64,000 nucleotides of DNA from Nocardia aurea (GTDB taxonomy: Bacteria; Actinomycetota; Actinomycetes; Mycobacteriales; Mycobacteriaceae). Positions 8,366 through 18,110 of this stretch are shown here, one piece after another; the first letter of the stretch is position 1; every line of letters starts with the position of its first letter. Below the pieces are notes generated by a model. It had not been told where the DNA came from. It searched no databases and saw only the letters and a list, made by a program, of their open reading frames with translations. The position numbers and the translations under genes are program-made. The DNA lies in the NCBI RefSeq assembly GCF_003123685.1, contig NZ_QCYJ01000005.1, positions 124,001-188,000 on the forward strand. The letters are read 5' to 3'.

Positions 8366-9316
8366 GTGACTTCCGACCAGAAAGCGCCGGTTTGCGTCCT
8401 CGGAGCCGGTTTGATCGGCGGTTCCCTGTTGCGGGCCGCCGCCGACGCCGGATATCGAGCCTGGGGATACAACCGATCCGAGGCCGGGGTCACGGCCGCG
8501 GTCGCCGACGGTTTCGACGTCTCCGCTGATCTGCCCGCCACCTTGACCCGCGCCGCCGAGGCGGACGCGCTGATCGTCATCGCGGTCCCGATGCCCGCGG
8601 TGGACCACCTGCTCGGTGCCATCACCACCTTCGCCCCGGACTGCGCGCTCACCGATGTCGTCAGCGTGAAGGGTCCGGTGGCCGACGCGGTGCGCGCGCA
8701 CGGTCTCTCCCGCCGCTACGTCGGCGGGCACCCCATGGCGGGCACTTCCGAATCCGGCTGGGCCGCGACGAATTCCGACCTGTTCGAGTCCGCCGTATGG
8801 GCGGTCGGGGTCGATCCGGGCACGCACGCGCTGACGTGGACCCGGGTGACCCGGCTGGCGCTGGACTGCGGCGCGGTGGTGGTGCCGGTGACATCGGAGG
8901 ACCACGACCGCGCGGTCGCCAGGATCTCGCACCTGCCGCACGTCCTGGCCGAGGCGCTCGCGGTCGCGGGCGCGAGCGGCGGACCGCTCGCGCTCGGCTT
9001 GGCCGCCGGATCCTTCCGCGACGGCACGCGGGTCGCGGCCACCGCGCCCGACCTGGTCCGGGCGATCTGCGAGCCGAATCGCGACGCCCTGTTGAGCGTG
9101 CTCGACGACACGCTCACGGTGCTCGGCGCGGCCCGCGACAGTCTGCGCGCCGACGGCTCGCTGGCCGATCTGATCGCGGCCGGACACGACGGCCGCACGG
9201 CCTACGAGGACAGCGAACGCTGGGAGATCACCGATATCCGCCCCGGCGACCACGACTGGCTGGAACGGATGCGCGAGGCGGGCAGGCGCGGCGGGGTGTA
9301 CACCGCGCGGGCGTGA
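8366..9316 (+). CDS. tyrA: Prephenate dehydrogenase
   Basis: A 316-residue NAD-dependent enzyme converting prephenate to 4-hydroxyphenylpyruvate in tyrosine synthesis. It has the Rossmann GxGLIGGS motif near residues 12-18, and the prephenate-binding HPMAGTSESG segment near residues 122-131. The GTG at 8366 is chosen because the Rossmann strand starts only a few residues later. It diverges from the tadA-partner gene, matching the Rv3753c-Rv3754 arrangement. An aromatic/histidinol-phosphate aminotransferase that could act on the product lies at 24543. Confidence 0.92.
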   Translation: MTSDQKAPVCVLGAGLIGGSLLRAAADAGYRAWGYNRSEAGVTAAVADGFDVSADLPATLTRAAEADALIVIAVPMPAVDHLLGAITTFAPDCALTDVVSVKGPVADAVRAHGLSRRYVGGHPMAGTSESGWAATNSDLFESAVWAVGVDPGTHALTWTRVTRLALDCGAVVVPVTSEDHDRAVARISHLPHVLAEALAVAGASGGPLALGLAAGSFRDGTRVAATAPDLVRAICEPNRDALLSVLDDTLTVLGAARDSLRADGSLADLIAAGHDGRTAYEDSERWEITDIRPGDHDWLERMREAGRRGGVYTARA

Positions 9317-9322
9317 ACCGGC

Positions 9323-9919
9323 TCAGATGCGTTCGGCGAGGCCGGGATAGTCGAGCAGGAATCCTTCCGCGTCCACGGTGACGGTCGCGCTCGACACCGG
9401 CGACAGCACGCTGATGCCGTCGACTCCACTGCTGTAGGTGAGACTCGCCTCCTGCACGAGCAGGTCCGGCAGCCGCACGTAGACGACGGGAACCTGCACG
9501 TCGTCGGCCCGGTGTTGCAGGCCGAACCGGCGAATCGGAAGGGTATTGAAGAACGGGCTGAGCACGACGTCGACGTCGAGCGCACCGGCGAAGGTCGAGC
9601 GCACGTGGCTGCCGCCCGCGTCGACGAGCCAGTAGCTCTCCTCGTCCCTGGCGATCGACGCGTGCCGTTCCCCCGCCGCGGTGGTGGTCCGCAGGGATAG
9701 TCGCTTGGTGGCGCCGTTCTCGTCGGTGACCAGATCGTAGGACGCACTGAACGCGGGATGATCCGCGCAATCGCCACCGATCATGCGGCCGGCGGCGCGG
9801 ATGCGATTGCCGTTCATGGTCACGCGCACCGACTCCATCCGCGTGGCATTGTGGGACCGCCACGTGAGAATCGCCGGCCACCGGGATGCGCTCTCGGAGC
9901 CAGGGGCTGGATTGGTCAC
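9323..9919 (-). CDS. Putative glycolipid-binding protein (DUF1089 type)
   Basis: A 198-residue soluble protein resembling the putative glycolipid-binding family (DUF1089, spermatogenesis-like beta fold), probably the Rv3755c counterpart. The N-terminal part carries the family's typical W-R-S...ESVRVT opening, followed by alternating beta strands. No signal peptide is present. It converges on tyrA with 6 bp between stops. The family name rests on a structural annotation; the ligand is not established. Confidence 0.75.
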   Translation of the reverse strand: MTNPAPGSESASRWPAILTWRSHNATRMESVRVTMNGNRIRAAGRMIGGDCADHPAFSASYDLVTDENGATKRLSLRTTTAAGERHASIARDEESYWLVDAGGSHVRSTFAGALDVDVVLSPFFNTLPIRRFGLQHRADDVQVPVVYVRLPDLLVQEASLTYSSGVDGISVLSPVSSATVTVDAEGFLLDYPGLAERI

Positions 9920-10029
9920 CTATCTACCGTAAGCGACAAACCCCCGGCAACCGCATCGCACCGGCGTCTGCCCTCGTCACACCGCGAATCTCGTCCTCTT
10001 TTCTGCCGGGTGGATCACAGGTCGACGCG

Positions 10030-11937
10030 TCACACCAGCGACTCCCGCCACGCCGCGTGCAGCCCGGCGAACCGGCCCGCGCCCGCGATGAGCTGGGCCG
10101 GTGCGCCGTCCTCGACGATCCTGCCCTGTTCGAGGACGAGCACCCGGTCGGCGATGGCGACGGTCGAGAGCCGGTGGGCGATGATCACGGCGGTCCGTTC
10201 GCGCAGCACCGTCTCCAACGCCTGCTGCACCTGACGCTCGCCCGGGATATCCAGGCTGGAGGTGGCCTCGTCGAGCACGATCACGGCGGGGTCGGCCAGG
10301 AAGACCCTGGCGAAGGCAACGAGTTGGCGCTGCCCCGCGGACAGCCTGCCACCGCGCTTGCGCACATCGGTGTCGAAACCGTCGGGCAGGGCCGCGACGA
10401 AATCGTGCAACCCGACCGCGCGGGCCGCCGCGTACACCTGCTCGTCGGTCGCGTCCGGCCTGCCGAGCCGGATGTTGTCGGCCACCGATCCGGCGAACAG
10501 ATAGGCCTCCTGCGTCACCATCACCACGTGCCGTCGCAGATCCACGTCGGAGAGTGCGCGCAGGTCGACACCGTCGAGGGTGACCGTGCCGCCCGACGGG
10601 TCGTAGAACCGCGTCAGCAGTTTCGCCAGCGTCGATTTACCCGCGCCGGTCGCGCCGACCAGGGCGATCACCTGGCCCGCCGGAATATCGAGGGAGAATT
10701 CCGGGAGCACCGCGCGCACCCGCCCGCCGCCGTCGCGGTCCGGTTCCGCGCCGGGCAGCGTCCCGTAGCCGAACCAGACGTGATCCATCCGCACCGCGCC
10801 CGCCGCCTGCGCCAGCGGTGTCGGATCGGCGGGTTCTGGCACCGAAGGACGCTCCTCCAGCACCCCGGAGATCTTCTCCAGCGCGGCGGCGGCGGACTGG
10901 TAGGAGTTGAAGACCTGCGCGAGCTCGTCCAGCGGGCCGTAGAACTCGTTGAGGTAGAGCAGGTAGGCCGCGAGGACGCCGACCGCGAGATTGCCCTCGA
11001 TGACCTGCCAGGCGCCCACCACGATGACGATCACCGTCGTCAGATTGCCGAGCAGCCTGGTGAGTCCGGCGTAATCGCCCATGCCGCGCATGGCGACGAT
11101 GGTCGACGACGCGAATTCCCCGTCCTCGACGGCGAGAACCGATTCGTTGCGCTGTTCACGGCGGAACGTCTGCACCGCGCGTATGCCGCCCATCGATTCG
11201 ACGAACTGCACGACGACCCTGGCGATGGCGACACGCGTGCGTCGGTATCCGGCCCGCTGCCTGCGCTGCGCCCAGCGGGTGACCAGCGCGAGCGGTACGA
11301 AGCCGACGAGCACGATCGCGGCGAGCAACTGGTCCAGGTAGATCAGGATGGCGGCGATCGTGATGACCGAGAGGATCGCGCTCAACGCCTGGTCGAGTGC
11401 GCCTTTCAACAATTCCTGGAGGGTTTCGATATCGCCGGTCAAGCGGGTGACCACCTTGCCCGAGGTGTACTTCTCGTGGAAGGACACGCTCAACCGCTGG
11501 GTGTGCGCGAACAGCCGCACCCGCAGATCGAAAAGCACGCTCTGACTGAGCCGCCCCGAGACGCGGAGGAAGAAATACGTGGTGAGCACGCCGATGCCGA
11601 CCGTGGTCAGATAGCCGGTCACCGTCCACGCCAGCGGAGCCCAGTCGCCCTCGGCTCCCCGGGCGATTCCGGTGTCGAGACCGTGCGCGATGAACAGCGG
11701 CGCCGAGACCATGGCCGCGTTGTCGATGACGATGAGCGCCAAGGCGAGCACCGCGAGGGAACGGTAGGGGCGGGCCAGACTCATCAGCAGTCGCCGGGAT
11801 CGTCCGGCCAGCACCACGTTTCCGGCCTCGGTCATCTCGCGGTCCTCGCCCGCGATCCCCCGCCAGTCGGCGGTGTCGTCCCCGGCCGGATCGCGAGGGG
11901 TCTTCTCGTTCGGTCGCGCGGTCTCGCTCGTGCTCAC
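10030..11937 (-). CDS. ABC exporter subunit (TMD-NBD), catalytic NBD
   Basis: A 635-residue half-transporter with six membrane helices (about residues 55-340) fused to an ATPase domain. Walker A GATGAGKS lies near residues 423-430, the signature is LSAGQ, Walker B ends in LDEATS with the catalytic Glu present, and the switch His is in IIAHRLST. The GTG start at 11937 overlaps the stop of the upstream subunit by 4 nt, so the two form one exporter. This subunit has the intact Walker B glutamate while its partner has Asp, the asymmetry typical of heterodimeric exporters. Closest known layout is Rv1272c/Rv1273c-like multidrug or lipid exporters; the substrate is unknown. Confidence 0.92.
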   Translation of the reverse strand: MSTSETARPNEKTPRDPAGDDTADWRGIAGEDREMTEAGNVVLAGRSRRLLMSLARPYRSLAVLALALIVIDNAAMVSAPLFIAHGLDTGIARGAEGDWAPLAWTVTGYLTTVGIGVLTTYFFLRVSGRLSQSVLFDLRVRLFAHTQRLSVSFHEKYTSGKVVTRLTGDIETLQELLKGALDQALSAILSVITIAAILIYLDQLLAAIVLVGFVPLALVTRWAQRRQRAGYRRTRVAIARVVVQFVESMGGIRAVQTFRREQRNESVLAVEDGEFASSTIVAMRGMGDYAGLTRLLGNLTTVIVIVVGAWQVIEGNLAVGVLAAYLLYLNEFYGPLDELAQVFNSYQSAAAALEKISGVLEERPSVPEPADPTPLAQAAGAVRMDHVWFGYGTLPGAEPDRDGGGRVRAVLPEFSLDIPAGQVIALVGATGAGKSTLAKLLTRFYDPSGGTVTLDGVDLRALSDVDLRRHVVMVTQEAYLFAGSVADNIRLGRPDATDEQVYAAARAVGLHDFVAALPDGFDTDVRKRGGRLSAGQRQLVAFARVFLADPAVIVLDEATSSLDIPGERQVQQALETVLRERTAVIIAHRLSTVAIADRVLVLEQGRIVEDGAPAQLIAGAGRFAGLHAAWRESLV

Positions 11938-13862
11938 GCGTCCGCCTCCGATCGGGTACTCGACTGCGCGCCGACCGCCGCGTCCACGGGATCGGATGTG
12001 CCGCCCATCAATTCCCGGTAGTGGGCGCTGGTGCGCAACAACTGTTCGTGGGTGCCCTCGGCGGTGATGCGACCGTCGGCCAGCACCGCCACCCGGTCGG
12101 CGAGCGACGCGGTCGACGGACGGTGCGCGACCAGCAAGGTCGTCGCTCCGGCGAGCACGGTGCGCAGCCGTTCCTGCACCCGCTCCTCGGTTTCCACGTC
12201 CAATGCCGACAGCGGGTCGTCGAGCACCATGATTCTCGTTCGCTGACCGGCGCTCTCGCTGGTCAGGACCGCGCGGGCCAGGGCGAGACGCTGACGCTGT
12301 CCGCCGGACAGGCTCAGGCCCTGCTCGCCGATCCTGGTGTCGAGCCCCCACGGCAGGTCGTTCACGAAATCGGTGGCCTGCGCGACGTCGAGCGCGCGAA
12401 GCACATCGGCGTCGGTGGCCTCGGGATCGCCGAGCGCGACATTCTCGCGCACGCTCGCCGAGAACAGCACCGGATCCTCGAACGCGACCGTCACCAGCGA
12501 ACGCAGATCCGCCAACCGCATCGACGCGACATCGATACCGTCGATGGTGACGGCGCCGCTCGACACGTCGTACAAACGCGGAATCAGGTTGAGCAGCGCC
12601 GTCTTCCCGCTTCCCGTCGCCCCGACCAGCGCCACCGTCTCACCGGGGCGCACCCGGAGCGTGACATCGCGCAGCACCCGGTCCTGCGGCTCGCGAGCGC
12701 TGTCACCGGTGCGCGGAAAAGCGAAACCCACCTTTTCCAAACGCAATTCACCGGCGACCCGCGCGGGCAGCCGGACCGGATCGACCGGATCGGCGATATC
12801 CACCGGCGTATCGATGATTTCCCAGTAGCGGTCGGCCGCGGTACGCGCGTCGTTCAGTTCGGCGAGCAGGAACCCCATCCAGATGAACGGCCACTGGAGG
12901 AAGGTCGCGAGGGTGATGCCCGCGACCAGGGTGCCCAGCGTCATGGTGCCGTGCGCCACCGCGTACCCGCCGTATCCGAGCGCGAACGCGATGGCCAACT
13001 GCGGCAGACTGCGCATCGCCGACCACAGCGTGGCGTCCAGGCGGACCTTGAGCAGTTCGGTCTTCCTCAGCTCCCGTGACTGCACGGTGAACCGGGTGCC
13101 GAAGTACGCGCCGCGCCCGAACGCCTTGAGCACCCGCACCCCCTGCGCGGATTCCTGCGCCGTCGTCGCCAGGTCACCGGATTGGTCCTGCGAGCGACGC
13201 GAAGCCACCTCGTAGCGGCGGACGAACCGAAAACAGATGGCGGTCACCGGGATCGAGATCAGCGTGAAGATCAGGCCGACCTGCCAGCTCAGCGCGATCA
13301 GCGTCAACAGACCCACCGGGATGACGACGATATGGATACACATGAACGGCCCGGCGAACGCGACGAAGCGGCGCATCGTGGCCAGATCGTCGACGGCGCG
13401 GGAGAGCAATTGCCCGGATTCCCAGGCGTCATGCCTGCCGATCGCCAAGGACTGCAACTTGCGATAGATCTTGGCGCGCATGGTGATCTCGAATTCGGTG
13501 GCGGGCACGGCGATCAGCCATCGCCTGCCCCAGATCCCCACGGCTTCGAGCACACCGAGTACGCCGACCAGCGCGACCGGTCCCGCGATGGCGGGGAAAT
13601 CTCGATGCGCGATCGGACCGTCGATGATCCGGGCGATCATCAGGGGGATCACGATGGCTGTCAGCGTCGACAGCACCGCGAGCACGGTCGCCCACACCAG
13701 AACCGTGCGATGCGGACGCAGATACGGCCAGAAACGCCGCAGTGAGTGCAGGCGGCCCGACGCCGGTACGGCGGGCCGCTCGGGTAAATCGGTGTCCGGT
13801 TCAGTGGACTGCGACCGCGTTGCGACAGACAATGATCCCCCTGCTGATTCCTGGTTCGTCAC
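11934..13862 (-). CDS. ABC exporter subunit (TMD-NBD), degenerate NBD
   Basis: A 642-residue half-transporter, first gene of the pair. Membrane helices span about residues 45-345 and the ATPase domain has Walker A GATGSGKT (about 410-417), signature LSGGQ and Walker B VLDDPLSALD in which the catalytic Glu is replaced by Asp. This marks one non-hydrolytic or slow site in a heterodimer. The GTG at 13862 gives a short hydrophilic leader before the first helix; the open frame extends further to 14414 but overlaps the oppositely read 13992 gene, so the longer form is rejected. Confidence 0.9.
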   Translation of the reverse strand: MTNQESAGGSLSVATRSQSTEPDTDLPERPAVPASGRLHSLRRFWPYLRPHRTVLVWATVLAVLSTLTAIVIPLMIARIIDGPIAHRDFPAIAGPVALVGVLGVLEAVGIWGRRWLIAVPATEFEITMRAKIYRKLQSLAIGRHDAWESGQLLSRAVDDLATMRRFVAFAGPFMCIHIVVIPVGLLTLIALSWQVGLIFTLISIPVTAICFRFVRRYEVASRRSQDQSGDLATTAQESAQGVRVLKAFGRGAYFGTRFTVQSRELRKTELLKVRLDATLWSAMRSLPQLAIAFALGYGGYAVAHGTMTLGTLVAGITLATFLQWPFIWMGFLLAELNDARTAADRYWEIIDTPVDIADPVDPVRLPARVAGELRLEKVGFAFPRTGDSAREPQDRVLRDVTLRVRPGETVALVGATGSGKTALLNLIPRLYDVSSGAVTIDGIDVASMRLADLRSLVTVAFEDPVLFSASVRENVALGDPEATDADVLRALDVAQATDFVNDLPWGLDTRIGEQGLSLSGGQRQRLALARAVLTSESAGQRTRIMVLDDPLSALDVETEERVQERLRTVLAGATTLLVAHRPSTASLADRVAVLADGRITAEGTHEQLLRTSAHYRELMGGTSDPVDAAVGAQSSTRSEADA

Positions 13863-13991
13863 ATGGAAGAACGAGGCGCCCAGCGAAACTCGCACAGGAG
13901 CCCGACTTTCCAGGATGGCATCAGCGGCCACACCGACCAAGCGGTTTTCAGTGCATCGGTAGCCCCGGCGAACAGGCAATACACTGCGAAG

Positions 13992-14270
13992 GTGCTCATC
14001 GTCGCCGGACATCTGAAGGTCATCGACCGTGATCGATATCTCGCGCAATGCCGCGAGGTGGTCGAGCTCGCCCGCGCGGCGCCCGGCTGTCTCGACTTCG
14101 GGATCGGCCCCGATCTGGTCGACCCGGACCGCGTGAACGTCTTCGAACGCTGGGTCGGCCGGGCCGAGGTCGAGGCTTTCCGCGGCGCGGGCACGTCGGG
14201 TGAACTGAACGGACAGATCGTCGGCGCGGATGTCAGGGAGTTCACCTACGACAGCGAAACCCGGCTGTAG
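13992..14270 (+). CDS. Antibiotic biosynthesis monooxygenase (ABM) domain protein
   Basis: A 92-residue single-domain protein of the dimeric alpha/beta-barrel ABM fold: strand LIVAGHLKV, helix with RDRYLAQCREVVELAR, then GCLDFGIGPDL and VNVFERWV. Such proteins are cofactor-free monooxygenases, haem-degrading enzymes or quinol-modifying proteins. The GTG start at 13992 is placed at the first beta strand. It diverges from the ABC exporter and converges on the FadD32-like gene. Substrate unknown. Confidence 0.8.
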   Translation: MLIVAGHLKVIDRDRYLAQCREVVELARAAPGCLDFGIGPDLVDPDRVNVFERWVGRAEVEAFRGAGTSGELNGQIVGADVREFTYDSETRL

Positions 14271-14358
14271 TGAGTGGATGCGCACCCGTGCGTCGTCCGG
14301 CCACCGGGTGATCTCGTGGCGCCCCCGCGGCTGCGCGGTGGTCGACAATTCGGGGAAC

Positions 14359-14395
14359 GTCGGTGGGCGGGCGAACGATACGCCCGCCCACCGAC
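14359..14395. terminator. Bidirectional hairpin between convergent genes
   Basis: A 15-bp perfect GC-rich stem (14359-14373 with 14381-14395, 7-nt loop) sits between the stop of the ABM gene and the stop of the FadD32-like gene. No T-tract on either side, but position and strength favour termination of both transcripts. Confidence 0.65.
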
Positions 14396-14489
14396 GCCGA
14401 CGTGATCCCGGCACCGTGGAACCTCGCGCGGAGCAACCGGCATCACGGCCGACGAGCGGTGGTTCCGCGATACGTCGCTCACAGCGGAA

Positions 14490-16409
14490 TCACCGCACCC
14501 CGGCGCGCTCCACCTCCACCGTGTCGGGGAACGCCTGCTGCTGGTAGCCACCGCGCAAGGTGCCTTCGAGATAGGCGGCCCGGCAGGCGCGACGCGCGAT
14601 CTTTCCGCTCGATGTACGCGGAATCGACCCGGCGGGGACGAGAAGTAGATCGCGCACCGTGACACCGTGACGCTGGGCGATGGCGGCGCGCACGATATCG
14701 GCGACCGGTTCGGGATCGATCTTGCCCGCGCCGGTGCCGCGTTCGGCGACCACCACCAGTTGTTCGGAACTGTCCTCGGCGTCGAAGCGCAGACCCGAAT
14801 GCGAGCCCTGGGCGAAGACTTCGGCGGGCAACTGGTTGGCCGGCACCGAGAAGGCGGCGACGAACCCCGGCCGCAGTGCCGAATTCGCCTCCTGCGCCGA
14901 GAATTCCAGATCCTGCGGATAGTGGTTGCGCCCGTCGACGATCACCAGATCCTTCACCCGGCCGGTGATGTAGAGCTCGCCGTCGAGGTAGGCGCCGTAA
15001 TCGCCGGTACGCATCCATTTGGCCCCGGGGTCGGTGCCCTCGGCGTGGCTGTTCTCGGGCAGTCGGCAGATCAGCGTGTTGTGGAAGGTTTCCGCGCTCT
15101 CCTCGGCGCGCCCCCAGTACCCGATGCCCATATTGTCGCCGTGCAGCCAGATCTCCCCGACCGTGCCGTCCGGCTGTTCGGCGCCGTGCTCGGTATCGAC
15201 GATGACCGCCCACTGCGAGTGCGCCACATATCCGCAGGACACCTGGGCGATGGCGTTCTCGACGCCCGGGTCGACCTCGACCATGCGGCCCGCGTTCAAT
15301 TCCGCGCGATCCACGTGGACGACGCGCGCCTCGTCAGAACTCTTCGTCGCGGAGACGAACAGCGTCGCCTCGGCCATGCCATAGCAGGGTTTGATCGCGC
15401 TCTTCGGCAGCCCGTAGGGGGCGAAGGCATCGTTGAATTTGTTGATCGACGACATCGACACCGGCTCGCTGCCGTTGATCAACCCGATCACATTCGACAG
15501 ATCGAGTTCGTCGCCGTTCTTCGGGAGTCCACGCGCCGCGGCGTGTTCGAAAGCGAAATTGGGTGCGGCGGCGAATGTTCCGGCTCCGTCGGATACCGCG
15601 GCCAGTTCCTTGATCCACCGGTAGGGACGCCGGACGAAGGCGCTCGGCGACATGATGGTGATGTAGCCGCCGCCGATGGTCGGCAGGATCACGCACAGCA
15701 GTCCCATATCGTGGAACAACGGCAACCAGGTGACCCCGCGCGAATTCTCGGTGACACCGATGGCATCGATCATCTGGAGCAGATTGGTGCCGACCGCCCG
15801 GTGGGTGATCTCCACACCCGCCGGTGACCGCGTCGATCCCGATGTGTATTGCAGGTAGGCCACGTCGTCGATCTTGATATCCGGACGGAACCACTGCGCT
15901 CCGACGCTGTCGGGAATCGCGTCGACGGCGATGATGCGCGGGCGCTGCGACGCCGGCAGGTGCCGGAAGAACTCGCGAACGCCCGCCGCCGCCGTGGAAA
16001 CAGTGAGGATCGCCGCCGGGGAACAATCGTCGAGAACGGTGCGCAGTCGATCGGTATGTCCCTGTTCGTCCGGATCGAACAGCGGGACCGCGATATTGCC
16101 CGCGTAGACCGCGGCGAAGATCGAGATGACGTAGTCGAGGCCCTGCGGGGCCAGGATCGCCACCCGGTCCCCCGGACTCGTCACCTGTTGCAGTCGAGCC
16201 GCCACCGCGCGCAGCCGGATTCCGAACTCTCGCCAGGTCAGATCCTGGTATTCACCGTCGACTTCCCGGGAGTAGTCGATGTAGCGGTACGCGAGACCCT
16301 CCCCGTTCTGCGTACTGTGCTTGTCCACGAAATCGATCAGGGTCTGGTCACCCGGAATCTTGATCTTGCCTTTTTCGTCCACGTAATCGTCAAAGGTCTC
16401 GCCGATCAT
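14490..16409 (-). CDS. Long-chain fatty acyl-AMP ligase, FadD32-like
   Basis: A 639-residue adenylate-forming enzyme. The region from [19 protein letters not shown] through [21 protein letters not shown] and [13 protein letters not shown] closely follows FadD32, the acyl-AMP ligase that loads the meromycolate chain on Pks13. The ATP-binding [11 protein letters not shown] loop (about residues 190-200), YGMAEATL and MRTGDYG motifs and the C-terminal TSSGKIARR lysine are present. It is not next to pks13 or accD4 as canonical fadD32 is, but lies 121 bp downstream of a KasA/B-like gene on the same strand. It may therefore be a second, dedicated ligase, or the genome may have a rearranged mycolate locus; this window cannot decide. 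Confidence 0.87.
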   Translation of the reverse strand: MIGETFDDYVDEKGKIKIPGDQTLIDFVDKHSTQNGEGLAYRYIDYSREVDGEYQDLTWREFGIRLRAVAARLQQVTSPGDRVAILAPQGLDYVISIFAAVYAGNIAVPLFDPDEQGHTDRLRTVLDDCSPAAILTVSTAAAGVREFFRHLPASQRPRIIAVDAIPDSVGAQWFRPDIKIDDVAYLQYTSGSTRSPAGVEITHRAVGTNLLQMIDAIGVTENSRGVTWLPLFHDMGLLCVILPTIGGGYITIMSPSAFVRRPYRWIKELAAVSDGAGTFAAAPNFAFEHAAARGLPKNGDELDLSNVIGLINGSEPVSMSSINKFNDAFAPYGLPKSAIKPCYGMAEATLFVSATKSSDEARVVHVDRAELNAGRMVEVDPGVENAIAQVSCGYVAHSQWAVIVDTEHGAEQPDGTVGEIWLHGDNMGIGYWGRAEESAETFHNTLICRLPENSHAEGTDPGAKWMRTGDYGAYLDGELYITGRVKDLVIVDGRNHYPQDLEFSAQEANSALRPGFVAAFSVPANQLPAEVFAQGSHSGLRFDAEDSSEQLVVVAERGTGAGKIDPEPVADIVRAAIAQRHGVTVRDLLLVPAGSIPRTSSGKIARRACRAAYLEGTLRGGYQQQAFPDTVEVERAGVR

Positions 16410-16493
16410 TCGCCATATCCTTTATCCAACGCACGCGCGAAGCGTGCAGTGACACCGAACACAGAACGACACTGGAGCGCCGGGAAGATTAGC

Positions 16494-16511
16494 AGGTCCG
16501 AGACCGGACCT
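16494..16511 (-). terminator. Short hairpin between kas-like and fadD-like genes
   Basis: A 7-bp stem AGGTCCG/CGGACCT with a 4-nt loop lies 20 bp after the kas stop codon. It is weak and lacks a T-run, so read-through into the ligase gene is likely; it may attenuate rather than end transcription. Confidence 0.4.
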
Positions 16512-16530
16512 CATACCCTCCCGGCATCAC

Positions 16531-17781
16531 TCAGTACCTGCCGAAGGCCAACGCGACGTTGTGACCGCCGAAGCCGAAGGAGTTGTTCACCGCGTAATCG
16601 ATCTGCCCCGGCCGCGCCTGACCTCGCACGATATCGAGATCGATCTCGGGATCCTGGTTGTCGAGATTCAAGGTGGGCGGGACCACGCCGTCGCGGATGC
16701 TCAGCACGGTGAGCACCGATTCCAGCGCGCCGACCGCGCCGATCGAATGGCCGAGCGCCGACTTGGGCGCGTAGACCGACGCGTGATTGCCGATGGCCTT
16801 GGCGATCGCCCTGGCCTCGGCGGTGTCGCCGATCGGGGTGGCGGTGGCGTGCGCGTTGATATGACCGATATCGTGCCTGGTCAACCCGGCGGTCTCGATG
16901 GCCCGCGTCATGGCGCGCGCGGCCCCGGTCCCTTCCGGATCGGGGGCGACCAGGTGGAAGCCGTCGGAGGTGACGCCCGCGCCCATCAGCCTGGCGTGGA
17001 TCGTCGCGCCGCGCGCCTTGGCGTGTTCCTCGGTCTCGATCACCATCATCGCGCCCGCCTCGCCGAAGACGAAACCGTCGCGATCGACGTCGAACGGGCG
17101 GGACGCGGATTTCGGGTCGTCGTTGCGCATGCTCATCGCGCGCATCATGGTGAACGCCGCGATGGCGATCGCCTGGATCGACCCCTCGACCCCGCCGGTG
17201 ACGACCATGTCGGCATCACCCATCACGATCATCTTCCACGCGTTGGCGATGGCCTCCGAACCCGACGAACAGGCCGAAACCGGTGTCGCCACCCCGCCTT
17301 TCGCGCCGAGGTCGACCGAAACGCACGCGGCGGCGCCATTGGGCATGATCGCCTGCACGGTCAGCGGCGACACCTTGCGGTATCCGCCGTTGGCCAGTTT
17401 GTCCCGCGCGTCGATGATGGCCTCCGCGCCACCGAGTCCGGTGCCGATCGAGACGCCGAGCCGTTCGGTGTCCACCTCGGGACTGCCCGCGTTGCGCCAC
17501 ACCTCACGGCCGAGCACCGTCGCCATCTGCTCCACGTAGGCCAGCCTGCGGGTTTCCGCGGGGGTCAGGCTCGCGGCGGGCGGCACCTTCAGATGCCCGC
17601 CGATGCGCACCGGCAGCTCGAACTGGTCGATGAAGGAGTCCTCCAGGATGTCGATGCCGCTTTCGCCGTTGAGCAGTCCCTTCCAGGTCGAGTCGACATC
17701 GCCCGCGATGGACGTCGTCGCCGCAAGGCTCGTGACGACCACGCTGGGGAAATCCCCGCGGGTGGTGGACGGAATCTGCAT
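16531..17781 (-). CDS. Beta-ketoacyl-ACP synthase, KasA/KasB-like
   Basis: A 416-residue condensing enzyme, exactly the KasA length, aligning through [14 protein letters not shown], the STWKGLL segment, GTGLGGAE and the C-terminal [18 protein letters not shown]. The catalytic Cys is C171 in SACSSG, as in KasA; the two histidines fall in NAHATATP (about 311) and ALGHSIG (about 345). It would extend long-chain acyl-AcpM in FAS-II. ATG 17781 is chosen since it gives the family N-terminus; the frame is open to 17907 but runs through a repeat array. Unlike kasA-kasB, no AcpM or AccD6 neighbour is seen; the partner is a FadD32-like ligase downstream. Confidence 0.88.
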   Translation of the reverse strand: MQIPSTTRGDFPSVVVTSLAATTSIAGDVDSTWKGLLNGESGIDILEDSFIDQFELPVRIGGHLKVPPAASLTPAETRRLAYVEQMATVLGREVWRNAGSPEVDTERLGVSIGTGLGGAEAIIDARDKLANGGYRKVSPLTVQAIMPNGAAACVSVDLGAKGGVATPVSACSSGSEAIANAWKMIVMGDADMVVTGGVEGSIQAIAIAAFTMMRAMSMRNDDPKSASRPFDVDRDGFVFGEAGAMMVIETEEHAKARGATIHARLMGAGVTSDGFHLVAPDPEGTGAARAMTRAIETAGLTRHDIGHINAHATATPIGDTAEARAIAKAIGNHASVYAPKSALGHSIGAVGALESVLTVLSIRDGVVPPTLNLDNQDPEIDLDIVRGQARPGQIDYAVNNSFGFGGHNVALAFGRY

Positions 17782-17851
17782 TCGATGGCTCGCTTTCCTG
17801 GCTTCGCTTGGATGGATCCGGGAACTGCGCGTCGACGCGAGGAGCGCGTCG

Positions 17852-17902
17852 GGAGACAAATCTCTGGAGACAACCGGCTGGAGACAAACCGTCTGGAGAC
17901 AA
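17852..17902 (-). repeat. Four-fold 14/15-bp direct repeat upstream of the kas-like gene
   Basis: GGAGACAA on the plus strand recurs at 17852, 17866, 17880 and 17895, spaced 14, 14 and 15 bp with CCG(G/T)CT-like spacers. Copies are partly self-complementary (GTCT-GG-AGAC at 17891-17900). The array lies 71-121 bp upstream of the kas start within the 329-bp non-coding stretch 17782-18110 that also carries the methyltransferase promoter. Regular spacing and position suggest a multi-site operator or a slipped repeat in the leader; the rest of the stretch shows no gene. Confidence 0.8.
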
Positions 17903-18110
17903 AACACAGAGCAAGGCGAGAGGAACCGCCCCTACCGTCGAGAAGCCGCATTCGAAATACGGCCGATTGGCATTATCGGGGAGGCAGAGCTGATCCGCAG
18001 CATGACACGCGAACTCGGTTCGCGCCACCCCAGGGCGGTATTCACGACCGCCGTGACTCGAGTAGTCTCGGCTCCCATCGTGGGTTCGCGAGACGCAGAA
18101 GGGGTTGACG

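Noticed and set aside
9886..12021. Long plus-strand open frame of 711 codons opposite the ABC exporter
   Set aside because: It is Arg/His/Gly-rich, has no domain and lies antisense to a conserved ABC transporter; it is a GC-rich shadow frame.
13863..14414. Longer start of the second ABC subunit reaching 14414
   Set aside because: The extension overlaps an oppositely read ABM gene and lacks similarity to exporters.
17782..17907. N-terminal extension of the kas-like protein up to 17907
   Set aside because: The added residues come from the repeat array, and the ATG at 17781 gives exactly the KasA start and length.
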